Assembly: GCA_963695975.1 (NCBI GenBank)
Contig: CAVOIB010000010.1
Location: 372,001 to 436,000 of the forward strand
DNA: 64,000 bases
Direction: 5' to 3'
Origin: JBBQVZ01 sp963695975
GTDB lineage: Bacteria > Actinomycetota > UBA4738 > HRBIN12
Below, one piece after another: positions 1-7,613 of the stretch. The translations under genes and the position numbers were made by a program. Numbering within the stretch: position 1 is the first letter of the stretch; each line of letters starts with the position of its first letter. The notes under the pieces are model-generated. The model was not told where the DNA came from. It was given only the letters and a program-made list of their open reading frames with translations, and searched no databases.

Positions 1-309
1 ACCGAGGGCTTGGAGGCACAATTGAGAGGACTCGGCGTGCCGAAGATACGCGACGGAGTGGCGGCGACGAACGAGTTGCTCTCTCCCTGGGATGCCTCTC
101 TCGCTGGCGAACGCACGTTACTCACCGATGCCCAGTCGTTCCCGGCCACCCCGAGCTCGTTCAAGCGCGCGCTCAAGCGCGCACTAGCCGAGCTGGCGAC
201 TGCGACCGAGCCCGCCAGGAACGCGTTCGGAAGCTTCGCCAACGATCAGCTACAGACCGAAGCCGAGCAGCAGGCTCGCTGTCGGTCTCTAAGCTTGGCG
301 GGAACCTGA
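1..309 (+). CDS. Hypothetical protein, 3' end only
   Basis: The frame is open from the first base of the window and stops with TGA at 307-309, so about 102 codons of a C-terminus are visible. A TTG at position 10 could serve as a start but has no convincing ribosome binding site, so a gene running in from outside is more likely. The visible part is helical and alanine-rich, with no cysteines until near the end and no motif I recognise. It ends only about 27 bases before a decayed tRNA 3' fragment, so it may be cargo or the edge of an older integrated element. Function unknown. Confidence 0.4.
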   Translation, partial: TEGLEAQLRGLGVPKIRDGVAATNELLSPWDASLAGERTLLTDAQSFPATPSSFKRALKRALAELATATEPARNAFGSFANDQLQTEAEQQARCRSLSLAGT

Positions 310-335
310 GCCGCGTCCCTTCGCGGACATGTCGA

Positions 336-605
336 TAGGGCGGGGAGGCCTCGAAGTTCAAACAGAACGATCATGAGTCAGCGCAGGCCGAATCCGGACC
401 TGCGCCGATGCACTAAGAACGGGCTCTGACCGGCCCAGATAGAACTCGACGCATCCATCGATTCCGTCGTCCCCATGAGCGTCTTGGTGCCCTCCCCTAC
501 CGCGCGCCGATCCGGAAGGGTGTCAGACGCTAAGTGACCTGCAAGAGGCGCAACGGATCGGCCGCCGCGGTGCCCGGGAGGACCACAATGGCCGTCCATG
601 TCATT
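336..605. repeat. Decayed tRNA(CAU) 3'-end copy and flank
   Basis: Positions 336-387 resemble the 3' part of the tRNA at 10,145-10,218. The stretch at 338-354 is almost unchanged, the T-arm is scrambled, and the anticodon region returns near 371. The following 200 bases align, with gaps, to the sequence after the better copy at 5,512: a shared 'gggctctgacc' and a shared 'cggccgcc..ggtgcc.gggaggaccac' at the far end, which in the other copies is the start of an ssb-like gene remnant. This is most simply the oldest of three nested attachment-site scars. Alignment was by eye. Confidence 0.55.
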
Positions 606-652
606 ACAGGTTCTTGTGGGCTGACCGGCCGACAGTCGTGTGTCACCAAGCC

Positions 653-970
653 CTAGTCAGGAACTGGAGTCGCCTCTTGCCATAGCTCGCTATAGCCCGG
701 GTCCTCGGTCGCGATCGCATCGATGCGACGCATCAGCTTGCCGATCCCTGGTTCCGTCATCCACTCCTTGTACTCGCGCTCCATGGTCGCGAGGTCTGGA
801 TAGTCCATCTCCAAGCTCATCTCACCGAATCGGCCAACCGTCCGCTCGTAGACGGTCGCCTGAACCCAGCCTTTGGACGCGCAGAGCTTGTTGACCTCTT
901 CGACGATGGTCATAGCCTCGTTCCACGCGTCGATATCCGACAGCGTGAACAACTGCCTCATCCTGTACAT
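653..970 (-). CDS. Small NIPSNAP/dimeric alpha-beta barrel-like protein
   Basis: A 105-residue protein starting at ATG 968-970. An AGGAGG ribosome binding site lies about 8 bases upstream; an in-frame TTG two codons earlier is too close to that site. The sequence begins MYRMRQLFTL and has the alternating strand and helix pattern of small NIPSNAP or antibiotic-monooxygenase-like dimeric barrels: an N-terminal strand, a long helix around residues 12-30, a central strand pair, then a helix rich in E and K. No catalytic residues can be assigned. The strong ribosome binding site and codon bias argue that it is a real gene. Family assignment is inferred from pattern only. Confidence 0.6.
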   Translation of the reverse strand: MYRMRQLFTLSDIDAWNEAMTIVEEVNKLCASKGWVQATVYERTVGRFGEMSLEMDYPDLATMEREYKEWMTEPGIGKLMRRIDAIATEDPGYSELWQEATPVPD

Positions 971-1409
971 GGCCAACTCCTCCTTTCTGTCTCGACCAAG
1001 AACTCGACCCTATGCCTGAGCTAGGTCGTCAGGCAAGGGACATTCCGTCGCAAGCCCAAGGTAGGTACACGCAGGTGCGACGACGTTACCTATGCCACCA
1101 CAACCGGGAGGTCGAGAGCCGACGACCGGGGGCATCGGACCCTCTCTTCCCGCTGACGGACATCCGACGAACTCGGTCCGACCCATGATGCGTCCCATTT
1201 CGATCGGGCGCAAGCGGCGACCTCTCGGCAAGCGAGACTCCAGCCACGCGGCCAAGAACGTATGTGACGAAGCTCAGCGGGAGGCTGGGAGACGAGCTCA
1301 CAACATCCCTTGAGCGAGACAGACCTCGTCGGTCGGGCCGTTGTCCTGGCGAACTTCGGGGAACGAGAGCTGTGCGGCGAGTCCTGAAAGGATCCACGTC
1401 CGCCTGCGA
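971..1409. other. Intergenic stretch, nothing clear
   Basis: About 440 bases with overlapping ORFs on both strands, none with a ribosome binding site, family resemblance or consistent codon bias. The sequence just upstream of the small protein at 653-970 would hold its promoter, but I see no confident -10 or -35 boxes. Confidence 0.4.
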
Positions 1410-1625
1410 TCAGATCCGGCCCTCCCAAGCCCGACATCCATCGTGCCCGCACAGACAGTTGCCTCGAGGTGCGAATGATGCTTGGCAGTGCTCGCCGCAA
1501 TACGAGCCATCCGATACACACCCACACGAAGGTGTTGAGCAGTGCGCCCCTCCCATCCAACCGCGCCCACGGTCGGGCTGAGGAGGGATCTGCACGGAGC
1601 TAGGGATCGGCAGCGTCTGATTCAT
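1410..1625 (-). CDS. Metallothionein-like cysteine-rich small protein
   Basis: A 71-residue protein starting at ATG 1623-1625, with a weak AGAAGGA site upstream. The first 28 residues are polar and proline-rich. The rest carries eight cysteines spaced HC-x4-CGC-x5-YC-x2-HC, then NCLCGHDGC. This resembles small bacterial metallothioneins, which pair an early CxC cluster with a YC-x2-HC element and a terminal CGHxGC. Such proteins bind zinc, cadmium or copper in thiolate clusters in the cytoplasm. It could also be a short zinc-ribbon protein. No metal-responsive regulator is adjacent. Confidence 0.5.
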   Translation of the reverse strand: MNQTLPIPSSVQIPPQPDRGRGWMGGAHCSTPSCGCVSDGSYCGEHCQASFAPRGNCLCGHDGCRAWEGRI

Positions 1626-1969
1626 CGCATGTCCTTCTCGGGGAATGGAACATGACCGTTGGTCACTAACGTACACCCTCTCCCCAGCTTCCGTTCGTGC
1701 AGGAAGACACTGTGGCGGGCGCTCACGTAGCGACGCAATCGCCTCTTCGGCCTAGGTGGAGGCCTCGGCGACCCAGCCATTCGGCCTCGCCCGTCGTTCG
1801 TGCGGCGATCGCCGGCCCCGTGTTGTCCGCCCCGTCGCTGACGCAGTGGCAGCCGCGGTCGTGAGCCACCGGACAACGAGCGCGACATCGCAGTCGAGGT
1901 TCGTGCGCACGTGTGGACTTGCTGAAATCGCGATGCTGTACTTGGGTTGTGTTCGCGAAGGGAGGGCAC
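1626..1969. other. Intergenic stretch, nothing clear
   Basis: About 340 bases between the metallothionein-like gene and the secreted protein at 1,970. ORFs on both strands overlap each other, are arginine-rich in the way of out-of-frame reading in GC-rich DNA, and lack ribosome binding sites. The promoters of the two flanking divergent genes must lie here. Confidence 0.4.
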
Positions 1970-2359
1970 GTGGCAACCCGAAAGAGCGTCGTGTTGGCTC
2001 TGGCTGCCCTGATACTGTCCGCGGCGACAATCACGACGGCGAGTGCGGCGAGCGAAGTGCTGGATCACTACTGCAGCCCGTCCGGGGACTACTGCACGTA
2101 CGTGATGAAGAAGGACAGCGGAGCGATCCTCATCCAGATCAGGGCGTTCGCCAACTACTTCGGGCGGTCACAGGCATGCGTCACGAAGGACACCCGAGTG
2201 TGCCACAGCCAGTCGCCCCACCGTCACCATCAGCTGTACAAGTGGAACATCCTGTGGCAGAGCAACTACCCCAACCAGGGCGCTGGACGATACTCAGTGC
2301 GCTGGATGGACCATGACGGGAATCGCATCGGCCGTAACCTCCATTTCCAGCGGGGCTAG
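1970..2359 (+). CDS. Small secreted cysteine protein
   Basis: Start chosen at GTG 1970, which follows GGGAGG by four bases; the frame is open further upstream without a better site. The 129-residue product has a clear Sec signal peptide: TRK near the start, a hydrophobic core of about 18 residues, then a TTASA cleavage site near residue 26. The mature part of about 103 residues has two cysteine pairs (CSPSGDYC near its start and C-VTKDTR-VC in the middle), suggesting two disulfides in a compact extracellular domain. Histidine and aromatic residues dominate the end. I do not recognise the family. Confidence 0.65.
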   Translation: MATRKSVVLALAALILSAATITTASAASEVLDHYCSPSGDYCTYVMKKDSGAILIQIRAFANYFGRSQACVTKDTRVCHSQSPHRHHQLYKWNILWQSNYPNQGAGRYSVRWMDHDGNRIGRNLHFQRG

Positions 2360-2520
2360 CTTCCATTCGTCACCGTCCGATTCGGGCCGAGGGAAACGGC
2401 AGGCCCTAGGACGACGCGCCGAGCGAGGTCGTCCTCCTCCTGCTCGATCAGGACCTCGGCCAGCCATTCGGTGTCGGCTCGCTGGTGCTGCCGACCGATC
2501 AGCGCGGCGCGGATGCCCAT
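2356..2520 (-). CDS. 54-residue protein related to two neighbouring remnants
   Basis: An ATG at 2518-2520 opens a 54-codon frame stopping with TAG at 2356-2358. Its middle reads RAALIGRQHQRADTEWLAE, followed by a leucine, an acidic cluster and ARRVVLG. The same arrangement (dRa-lIg-x5-radaEW / LId-E-E-x-aRxVvLg) appears in the broken genes at 3,460-3,705 and 7,407-7,560. Compared with the 3,460 copy it lacks about 25 N-terminal residues, so it may be a truncated copy rather than a complete gene. The last 15 residues are not conserved. Function unknown. Confidence 0.4.
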   Translation of the reverse strand: MGIRAALIGRQHQRADTEWLAEVLIEQEEDDLARRVVLGPAVSLGPNRTVTNGS

Positions 2521-2579
2521 AGCGCTCTGGGGTCGATGGCGACATCATGGCGTGAGCGATCGACGCGGAGGTGGTGACT

Positions 2580-2768
2580 ATGAGCAGGGACGGCGCGGGC
2601 GTGGCCGCAGGAAGCGGCGCCATCTACGGCCTCGGCATCTTCGGTGCGTGGGTGTACTTCTTCCAGCACGCCCACACCTTCTGGGCGTTCATCCTCGCAT
2701 TCTTCCAGGGCATCTTCTGGCCCGCCTGGATGGTCTACGAGGGCTTCAAGGCGCTCGGCCACCACTGA
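2580..2768 (+). CDS. Small two-helix membrane protein
   Basis: A 62-residue protein from ATG 2580, preceded by GGAGG at 8 bases; two in-frame GTG codons lie closer to that site and were rejected. Two hydrophobic, aromatic-rich segments, about residues 13-31 and 36-53, form a helical hairpin joined by a short QHAH loop. The end, EGFKALGHH, is polar with two histidines. Proteins of this shape are often accessory or stress-membrane proteins, but nothing here identifies a role. The strong ribosome binding site supports expression. Confidence 0.6.
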   Translation: MSRDGAGVAAGSGAIYGLGIFGAWVYFFQHAHTFWAFILAFFQGIFWPAWMVYEGFKALGHH

Positions 2769-2991
2769 CACGGATCAGCTTCTCTTTGCCCCCCAGCCAG
2801 AGCCACGCCGTGGCGATGGCGATGCAACTCGCTAAGGACCACAAGCCGAGCGAGGTCCTGATCCTGGGGCGGAACGGAGCGATCGAGGAGCGACGCGCGT
2901 TCGACGACGAACCCGGCCACTAGGTAGCATCCGTGTATCGCGACTCCCCGAGATACGGGACGCTGGAGGAGTTGCCGACGAACGTGCCGCT

Positions 2992-3384
2992 TTAGGGCTT
3001 CAACGCGGCATCCGCGGCCGCTTGGTCCTGATCCATGAACCACCCCTCGGTGGCGATGCCATCCTTCATGTGCCAGACGTGGACGCCCTTGCCCCGGAAC
3101 GGACGCGGCCTATCCCACCACGACTCGACCATGACGACTGCGTGTTCGTCGTCGGCGAGCAGGCCGTGGATCTCTTGGCCGAACGTCCCGCCGGTGAGCT
3201 CTGCGAGCTGCGCCAAGGTCCCGAAGACCGCGTCCTTACCCGCGAAGTCTCCCGCGAGTGAGCTGTTGCCCGCCTGGTGCCAGGCTATGTCGTCGGCGAA
3301 CAGGGACGCGACCGTCTCCATGTCCCCGGTCGCGAACGCCCCGTATCCCTTCCGCAACGCCTCGGCGTTCGGATGATCACCCAT
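2992..3384 (-). CDS. SnoaL-like / NTF2-fold protein
   Basis: 130 residues starting at ATG 3382-3384 with an AGGAGG site about 13 bases upstream and a second AAGGAAG nearer. The sequence follows the SnoaL/ketosteroid-isomerase pattern: an N-terminal helix with 'LRKGYGAFATGDMETVASLFADDIAWH', a loop with GKDAV, then four strands including VMVESWW and VHVWHMKDG. This fold makes a conical barrel with a ligand pocket. Members include polyketide cyclases, isomerases and many proteins without known activity. Full length for the family, standing alone, so no substrate can be named. Confidence 0.75.
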   Translation of the reverse strand: MGDHPNAEALRKGYGAFATGDMETVASLFADDIAWHQAGNSSLAGDFAGKDAVFGTLAQLAELTGGTFGQEIHGLLADDEHAVVMVESWWDRPRPFRGKGVHVWHMKDGIATEGWFMDQDQAAADAALKP

Positions 3385-3459
3385 GGCCGCTTCCTTTCCT
3401 CCTGCAGGCAGGGCCCGACGCTACTGCCAGACGACACGCGAACGCAAACCGTTGACGGC

Positions 3460-3705
3460 CTACTCTTCTCGCAGCTGCGGCTCCCGCAACTCGCCCAGCA
3501 CGACACCCCGAGCGTGAGCCGACTCCTCGAGGTTCGATCAGGAGCTCCATGAAGGTCCGCGTCTTGGGGTTGCCGTAGAACAGCTGGATCCGCCGGCCGC
3601 GGTCGAAGTCGGAGAGCATCACGACGCGCAGCAGTTCGGCACGTGGCGCAGGACCGAGCGCGTTCAGGTCATCGCGAGCAGGCGCTCGACGCCTTCGAGG
3701 TTCAT
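3460..3705 (-). pseudogene. Small protein gene with two compensating frameshifts
   Basis: Reading in three pieces restores an 82-codon gene. ATG at 3703-3705 begins MNLEGVERLLAM. A missing G after that ATG codon shifts the frame into DLNALGPAPRAELLRVVML and then a segment ending FMELLI. One extra A (GAACCTC for GACCTC) shifts back to LEESAHARGVVLGELRE, ending with TAG at 3460-3462. The net frame change is zero. The restored protein is helical and shares its pattern with 2,356-2,520 and 7,407-7,560. Either this is a decayed gene or the assembly has two single-base errors. Confidence 0.6.
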
Positions 3706-3852
3706 GGGTTGCATCAACTCCCATCTTCCCTGGCATGACGATCGTCGCCCCGGTCACAGACTTGCGTTTGGGTTCGTGGATGGGGGAAGCTTCGCGATGG
3801 AACGCGCTGCCAAGCAGCGGAAGCGCGATCTTATGAGGGAGGGGGGTCCATC

Positions 3853-5001
3853 ATGCACCGGTCGTTCCTTCGACGAGTGCTCACGGCGCTCGTCGCAGCA
3901 GCAACCTTGTCCGCGATGTTCCTACCGAGCGCGTTGGCACGTGGTGCGCCCACGCTCAAGGTGCTTGCGGACGGGCTAGACAACCCGAGAGGGATCACGA
4001 TCGGTGAGAGCGGGGATCTCTTCGTCGCCGAATCTGGCGCCGGTGGTTTGAACTGTCAGAGTCTCCCCGGATTCGGCAAAGCCTGTTTCGGTATGACCGC
4101 GAGCGTCACGCAGATCGCCCAGGATGGGAGCTCGGTGAAGACGCGTGTCAAGCTTCCGTCAGGGGCTGGGAAGGACGGTTTCGGGGCCACGGGCGCGAGC
4201 GATGTCGCTGTGGAGGGCGGCACCTTCTACATCGCTATGGGCGGCGCACCGCCTAACGCAGCGGATGTCTTCGGGCCGAAGGCCGGATGGTTCAATCACC
4301 TGCTAACGGCGAATCCGCGTGTGCCGGTCGCCGATCTCGGCAAGTACGAAGTCAATAACGACCCCGCGGACGATGGCGTCGACTCGAACCCCTACGCCGT
4401 CACTCGGATCGATGGCGGGACACTCGTCGCCGACGCGGGAGGGAACTCGTTGCTCGTCGTGGCCGACGGGTCGAACAAGCCGAAGCTCGTTGCCACGTTC
4501 CCGACGCAGAAGCTCAAGGACCCAGACGGCAAGGTGATCCCCGCTCAAGCCGTTCCGAATACCGTGACCGTCGGCCCGGACGGCGCCTACTACGTCGGAC
4601 AGCTCACGGGCTACCCGTTCACGCCAGGGATGTCGCGCGTGTGGCGGATCGAGCCCGATACGCGGAAGGTTGCGTGCGACGCGGAGGCGACGACCGGGCC
4701 ATGCACGCTGTTCGCGGATGGGCTGACTTCGATCATCGACATCGCATTCGGTCCCGACGCGAAGCTCTACGTGTTGGAGATCGCGAAGAACGGCGTTGGG
4801 GCTCTGGAGGGGGGCAACCCCACGCCCAAGGACATGACCGGCGCGCTGCTTCGGATGGACGGTCCCGACACGTTCACCGAGATCGCGAGCGAGGGTTTGA
4901 TCACCCCGGCGGGTCTGGCCATCTCGGATGAAGGCAGGATGTTCGTAACCAACTACGGGATCTTCCCCGGTAAAGGTCAGGTCGTGGAAGTCGTCGCGTA
5001 G
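3853..5001 (+). CDS. ScyD/ScyE-like secreted beta-propeller
   Basis: 382 residues from ATG 3853, preceded by a GGGAGGGGGG tract about 4 bases before the start. A signal peptide (HRSFLRR, hydrophobic core, cleavage after SALA near residue 29) is followed by repeats with NHL-propeller features: LDNPRGITIG, DLFVAESG, PNTVTVGPDGAYYVGQLTG, IIDIAFGPDAKLYVLEI and TPAGLAISDEGRMFVTNYG. The overall layout matches the ScyD/ScyE family, named from cyanobacterial scytonemin clusters but widespread elsewhere as extracellular propellers of unknown role. No scytonemin genes are nearby, so only the fold and secretion are claimed. Confidence 0.8.
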   Translation: MHRSFLRRVLTALVAAATLSAMFLPSALARGAPTLKVLADGLDNPRGITIGESGDLFVAESGAGGLNCQSLPGFGKACFGMTASVTQIAQDGSSVKTRVKLPSGAGKDGFGATGASDVAVEGGTFYIAMGGAPPNAADVFGPKAGWFNHLLTANPRVPVADLGKYEVNNDPADDGVDSNPYAVTRIDGGTLVADAGGNSLLVVADGSNKPKLVATFPTQKLKDPDGKVIPAQAVPNTVTVGPDGAYYVGQLTGYPFTPGMSRVWRIEPDTRKVACDAEATTGPCTLFADGLTSIIDIAFGPDAKLYVLEIAKNGVGALEGGNPTPKDMTGALLRMDGPDTFTEIASEGLITPAGLAISDEGRMFVTNYGIFPGKGQVVEVVA

Positions 5002-5124
5002 GAGGCGAGCACCCACCAGGACCCCAGATGCCAGACGAGGCCGGCGGGCTAGCCGACCTCATCTTCACGACGTCACCCCGCACAGGAGCGCAAGGCTCGC
5101 CGTTGCGTTAATCATACGCCCCCT

Positions 5125-5265
5125 TCAGCGAATCACACCGTTGTCATTCGGGCAGACAATCGCGTCCGCATGGCCGACCGCGCGCATCGTGGAGGATGCC
5201 CCCAGAACCTCCTCGACGGATCGGATCTTCGCTACTTCCGCCTTTAGATCCGAGACGGGTTGATC
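5125..5265 (-). pseudogene. C-terminal fragment of an unidentified gene
   Basis: A short minus-strand frame of about 46 codons reads DLKAEVAKIRSVEEVLGASS, then a short segment including MRAVGHADAIVC, and ends PNDNGVIR with TGA at 5125-5127. It is open for only about 45 codons and has no start or ribosome binding site. Its sensible codon use and composition suggest the tail of a real protein cut off by a rearrangement. The family is not recognised. It lies between the ScyD-like gene and a tRNA-derived attachment scar. Confidence 0.3.
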
Positions 5266-5511
5266 ACCGCCGCAAGATCATCGGACTCTCGACGTCGGTC
5301 GCTCCGGTCGGGCCGGGAGCGCCGCCATGACCGCAAACATCACCTCGACCGTGGGCGTGCTCCTGAACCGTTTCCCCGCATAGCTCGAGTGGCAGCAAGC
5401 CCGCTGTCGCCATGACTCCCCGATGCGAAGCCGAGGTCAAGTGGTGGGGCTGTGCTGGTCCGGCTGATACGTGACGGTATGGCTCCGCCTGATGCGTTAC
5501 ACAGGTCAAGT
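5266..5511. other. Intergenic stretch with a short direct repeat
   Basis: No gene is supported here. The motif 'aggtcaagtggtggggc' occurs near 5,431 and again near 5,503, the second time running into the tRNA 3' copy at 5,512. The duplicated edge suggests two recombination events at nearly the same place. Both copies are followed by a G-rich run, but only the second continues into tRNA sequence. Confidence 0.4.
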
Positions 5512-5560
5512 GGTGGGGCGGGGAGGCCTCGAACCTCCGACCGACGGATCATGAGTCCGC
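5512..5560. repeat. 49-bp copy of tRNA(CAU) 3' end (attachment scar)
   Basis: These 49 bases match 10,143-10,191 with one mismatch (C for T at the 39th base). They cover the discriminator, acceptor 3' strand, T-arm, variable region and anticodon loop of the intact tRNA, and then diverge. Duplication of a tRNA 3' end at this distance, with an integrase remnant beside the intact gene, is the usual footprint of a tRNA-targeting integrative element. The bounded segment is 4.6 kb. Confidence 0.8.
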
Positions 5561-5711
5561 GCGGGCCCGGATCCGCGACCTGCGTCGATGCGCCAACATG
5601 GGCTCTGACCTGCTCAGATGGCTACTCAACCCTTCCCGTTGATTCCCGTCGTTTCTCACCCTCTCGCGGATTCTTCGCGGACTCGAACCCGCCGCGATCG
5701 AGTGGGTCCCA

Positions 5712-5903
5712 TCAACGCCATGATGGCCTCCCAAACCGCGCGCCGCTCTTGGAGGTTGTCAGACAGATTGGGCAGACGCTTCTAGCCATCCGCGGAGAGC
5801 CGGAGGTGGTGACCTCATCGCCCGACGGCATCCGGCGCTCGACCGGCTCGGCCGCCACGGTCCCCGCGAGGACCACCACGTTACCTCTACCGGTATGGGA
5901 CAC
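5712..5903 (-). pseudogene. ssb-like N-terminal remnant
   Basis: From GTG 5903 the minus strand reads a short lead, then NVVVLAGTVAAEPVERRMPS and GDEVTT. This is the opening strand pair of a single-stranded DNA-binding (OB-fold) protein, which commonly reads NxVxLxGxLxxxPexRxLPSG. After that the frame loses SSB character. The same approximately 75-base segment recurs at 15,250-15,335 and, more decayed, near 540-600. The sequence between this remnant and the tRNA scar at 5,512 holds a 'ctcgcggattcttcgcggactcg' patch like the integrase tail at 10,031-10,080. Confidence 0.45.
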
Positions 5904-5994
5904 CTCTCAGATGGACGGTTGATCTCCTAGTTCTTGGCGAGAGTCCTGCCGCGTGACTCGTGGTCGGCGGGAGTCGTCCTTGTTCATGCGCCAA

Positions 5995-6939
5995 TCAGTA
6001 CCCGGCATCCGTGCGCCAAAGTTCCCATGTCAGCTCGCCGGACTTGCATAACTGCGCCTGGAGGTCGTCGGTGATGACCGGCCAGATTACCGCCAACGTC
6101 CCGGAGCCAGAGTGCGCATCGAGCTCGCCGTGGAAGTGGAACGCCTCAGCCGGATCCACCCCCGGCCCCACGTCCAGGTCGAGCCGCCCCGGCGGCATCA
6201 CCATCGTCGCCTCAAAGTAGGCCAAGGGGCGGTCGCCGCCCACGAACTCGCTCCTGTCATCACACGCAAGCACGTAGTCCCAGGTGAGACCGTGTAGGGC
6301 GATGCCCGTGTCAGTCCGGCGAGTCCGCGCCACCATCGGGAGCCCCTGCGAGGTGCGGCCGTGGTAGTGGCGGATCGGTCGGAGTCCCGCCTGGGCTGGC
6401 GCGGTCGTCCCTTCGGACCGCGTCGCCCCAAGGGCCATCGTGATCGTTCGTCCATCCGCGCGTTGCACCAGAACCGCCGACAAGAACGGGAAGTCCTCTC
6501 CATCGGTCCGCTCGACCGTCCAGGTGAGCTCTCCCATGGTGCACACCTGCGCCTGCTCGTTGGCGGTGAGCGCCGGGAGCAGGAACGTCAACGTGCCGGA
6601 CCCACGGTGGGCGCCAATCCGACCCGAGACCATGAACGCGATGACCCCCCAGTTCTCGGAGAGGTCCAGATGCTGATCGGCGATCACGGGCACACCGCTC
6701 CGGAACCACCCGACGCCCGTCTCGATCTCGCCCTCGGTCCCGTCCTCACACCTGTACGGCCCATCGATTGACAGCAGGCTGAGCCAGGCCACGCCGTCGT
6801 CCGAGACGGTGACGCGGATGCGCAACCGGCCGCCCTCCGACGTCGGTCCTTGGTAGTAGCGAACCTCGGGCGTATCCCGTGCCGACACGGCGGTCGCGGG
6901 CAACACGCCGGCCGACGTCACCAAGGCGACGATGGCCAT
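5995..6939 (-). CDS. Secreted protein with two tandem related domains
   Basis: The frame is open to 7,071. I chose ATG 6937-6939, which begins a hydrophobic signal sequence (MAIVALVTSAGVLPATA); a start a little upstream would add the basic KIRR segment and is possible. The mature protein repeats one domain of about 125 residues twice. Each begins R-Y/H-Y-x-G-x-TS, has a strand-rich centre with a conserved cysteine, then SGTL...P.....AQ-x-C-x-x-GELTW and ends E-R/W-RTD. Each repeat carries a matching cysteine pair, suggesting one disulfide per domain. I know no named family. Tandem duplication of an extracellular beta domain is the main inference. Confidence 0.6.
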   Translation of the reverse strand: MAIVALVTSAGVLPATAVSARDTPEVRYYQGPTSEGGRLRIRVTVSDDGVAWLSLLSIDGPYRCEDGTEGEIETGVGWFRSGVPVIADQHLDLSENWGVIAFMVSGRIGAHRGSGTLTFLLPALTANEQAQVCTMGELTWTVERTDGEDFPFLSAVLVQRADGRTITMALGATRSEGTTAPAQAGLRPIRHYHGRTSQGLPMVARTRRTDTGIALHGLTWDYVLACDDRSEFVGGDRPLAYFEATMVMPPGRLDLDVGPGVDPAEAFHFHGELDAHSGSGTLAVIWPVITDDLQAQLCKSGELTWELWRTDAGY

Positions 6940-7133
6940 GAAGAATGCCCTTCGAATCTTCCTCGCCCTTTCCCTTGAAGCCGAAGGTTGCCTCGCCCTG
7001 GGAGCGTCCTCCGTCCGATGCAAGTGTGCAACCCCACCGCAGGCGCAGCCGGGATGAGCCGTCCGCACCATTTTGTCGCCGTTGCGCGACCACCGCGGCG
7101 CAGACTACCGTCCGGCTACGGCACACTGTCTTC

Positions 7134-7403
7134 ATGCGGCGCGTCCACGTCTTCGTCGCCGGCCGTGTCCAGGGGGTGTTCTTCCGGGCCGGTTGCGCAG
7201 AGCAGGCTCGCGCCCTCGGCGTGGCGGGATGGGTCCGCAACGCACCCGACGGGCGGGTGGAGGCGGTCTTCGAAGGTCGGGAGCCCGGTGTGGAGGCCAT
7301 GGTGCGTTGGTGCCGCCAGGGGCCGCCGCACGCTCACGTGGATTCGGTCGACGTGTTCCAAGAGCCGCCCGAAGGGGAAGAAGGTTTCCGGGTCTCGCGC
7401 TAA
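7134..7403 (+). CDS. acyP: Acylphosphatase
   Basis: 89 residues from ATG 7134. It carries both acylphosphatase signatures: VAGRVQGVFFRA near residues 8-19, holding the arginine that binds the phosphate, and GWVRNAPDGRVEAVFEG near residues 32-48, with the catalytic asparagine. Length matches the 90-100 residue family norm. The enzyme hydrolyses acyl phosphates such as 1,3-bisphosphoglycerate and acetyl phosphate in the cytoplasm. The gene stands between a secreted protein on the other strand and a decayed segment, so no operon can be inferred. The first codons lack a strong ribosome binding site. Confidence 0.9.
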   Translation: MRRVHVFVAGRVQGVFFRAGCAEQARALGVAGWVRNAPDGRVEAVFEGREPGVEAMVRWCRQGPPHAHVDSVDVFQEPPEGEEGFRVSR

Positions 7404-7406
7404 CAG

Positions 7407-7560
7407 TGGCCATTCGGCATCGGCACGTTGGTGCAGTCGTCCCAATCAGCGCGGCGCGGTCGGCCTCGGGTCGCGTGAGCGCGTCGAGTAGCTCGCGAGC
7501 TCCTGCCACACCGGCGAACCGCTGCAGGGATCGATGGCACGCGCAATCTTGGCGGCCTGA
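7407..7560 (-). pseudogene. Remnant of the small LIG-R/EW family
   Basis: On the minus strand two frames together read ARELLDALTRPEADRAALIG and then RLHQRADAEWPLLARD. The second piece closely matches RQHQRADTEWLAE in the 54-residue ORF at 2,356-2,520, and the first matches the AELLRVVML-DR segment of 3,460-3,705. A one-base shift separates the two frames near 7,440. This makes three members of one small-protein family within 5 kb, at least two of them broken. Confidence 0.4.
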
Positions 7561-7613
7561 AGGCGGTGATAGTCTCCCGACTTGGCCCGGCCGATGAACG
7601 GTCCATTCCCCAC

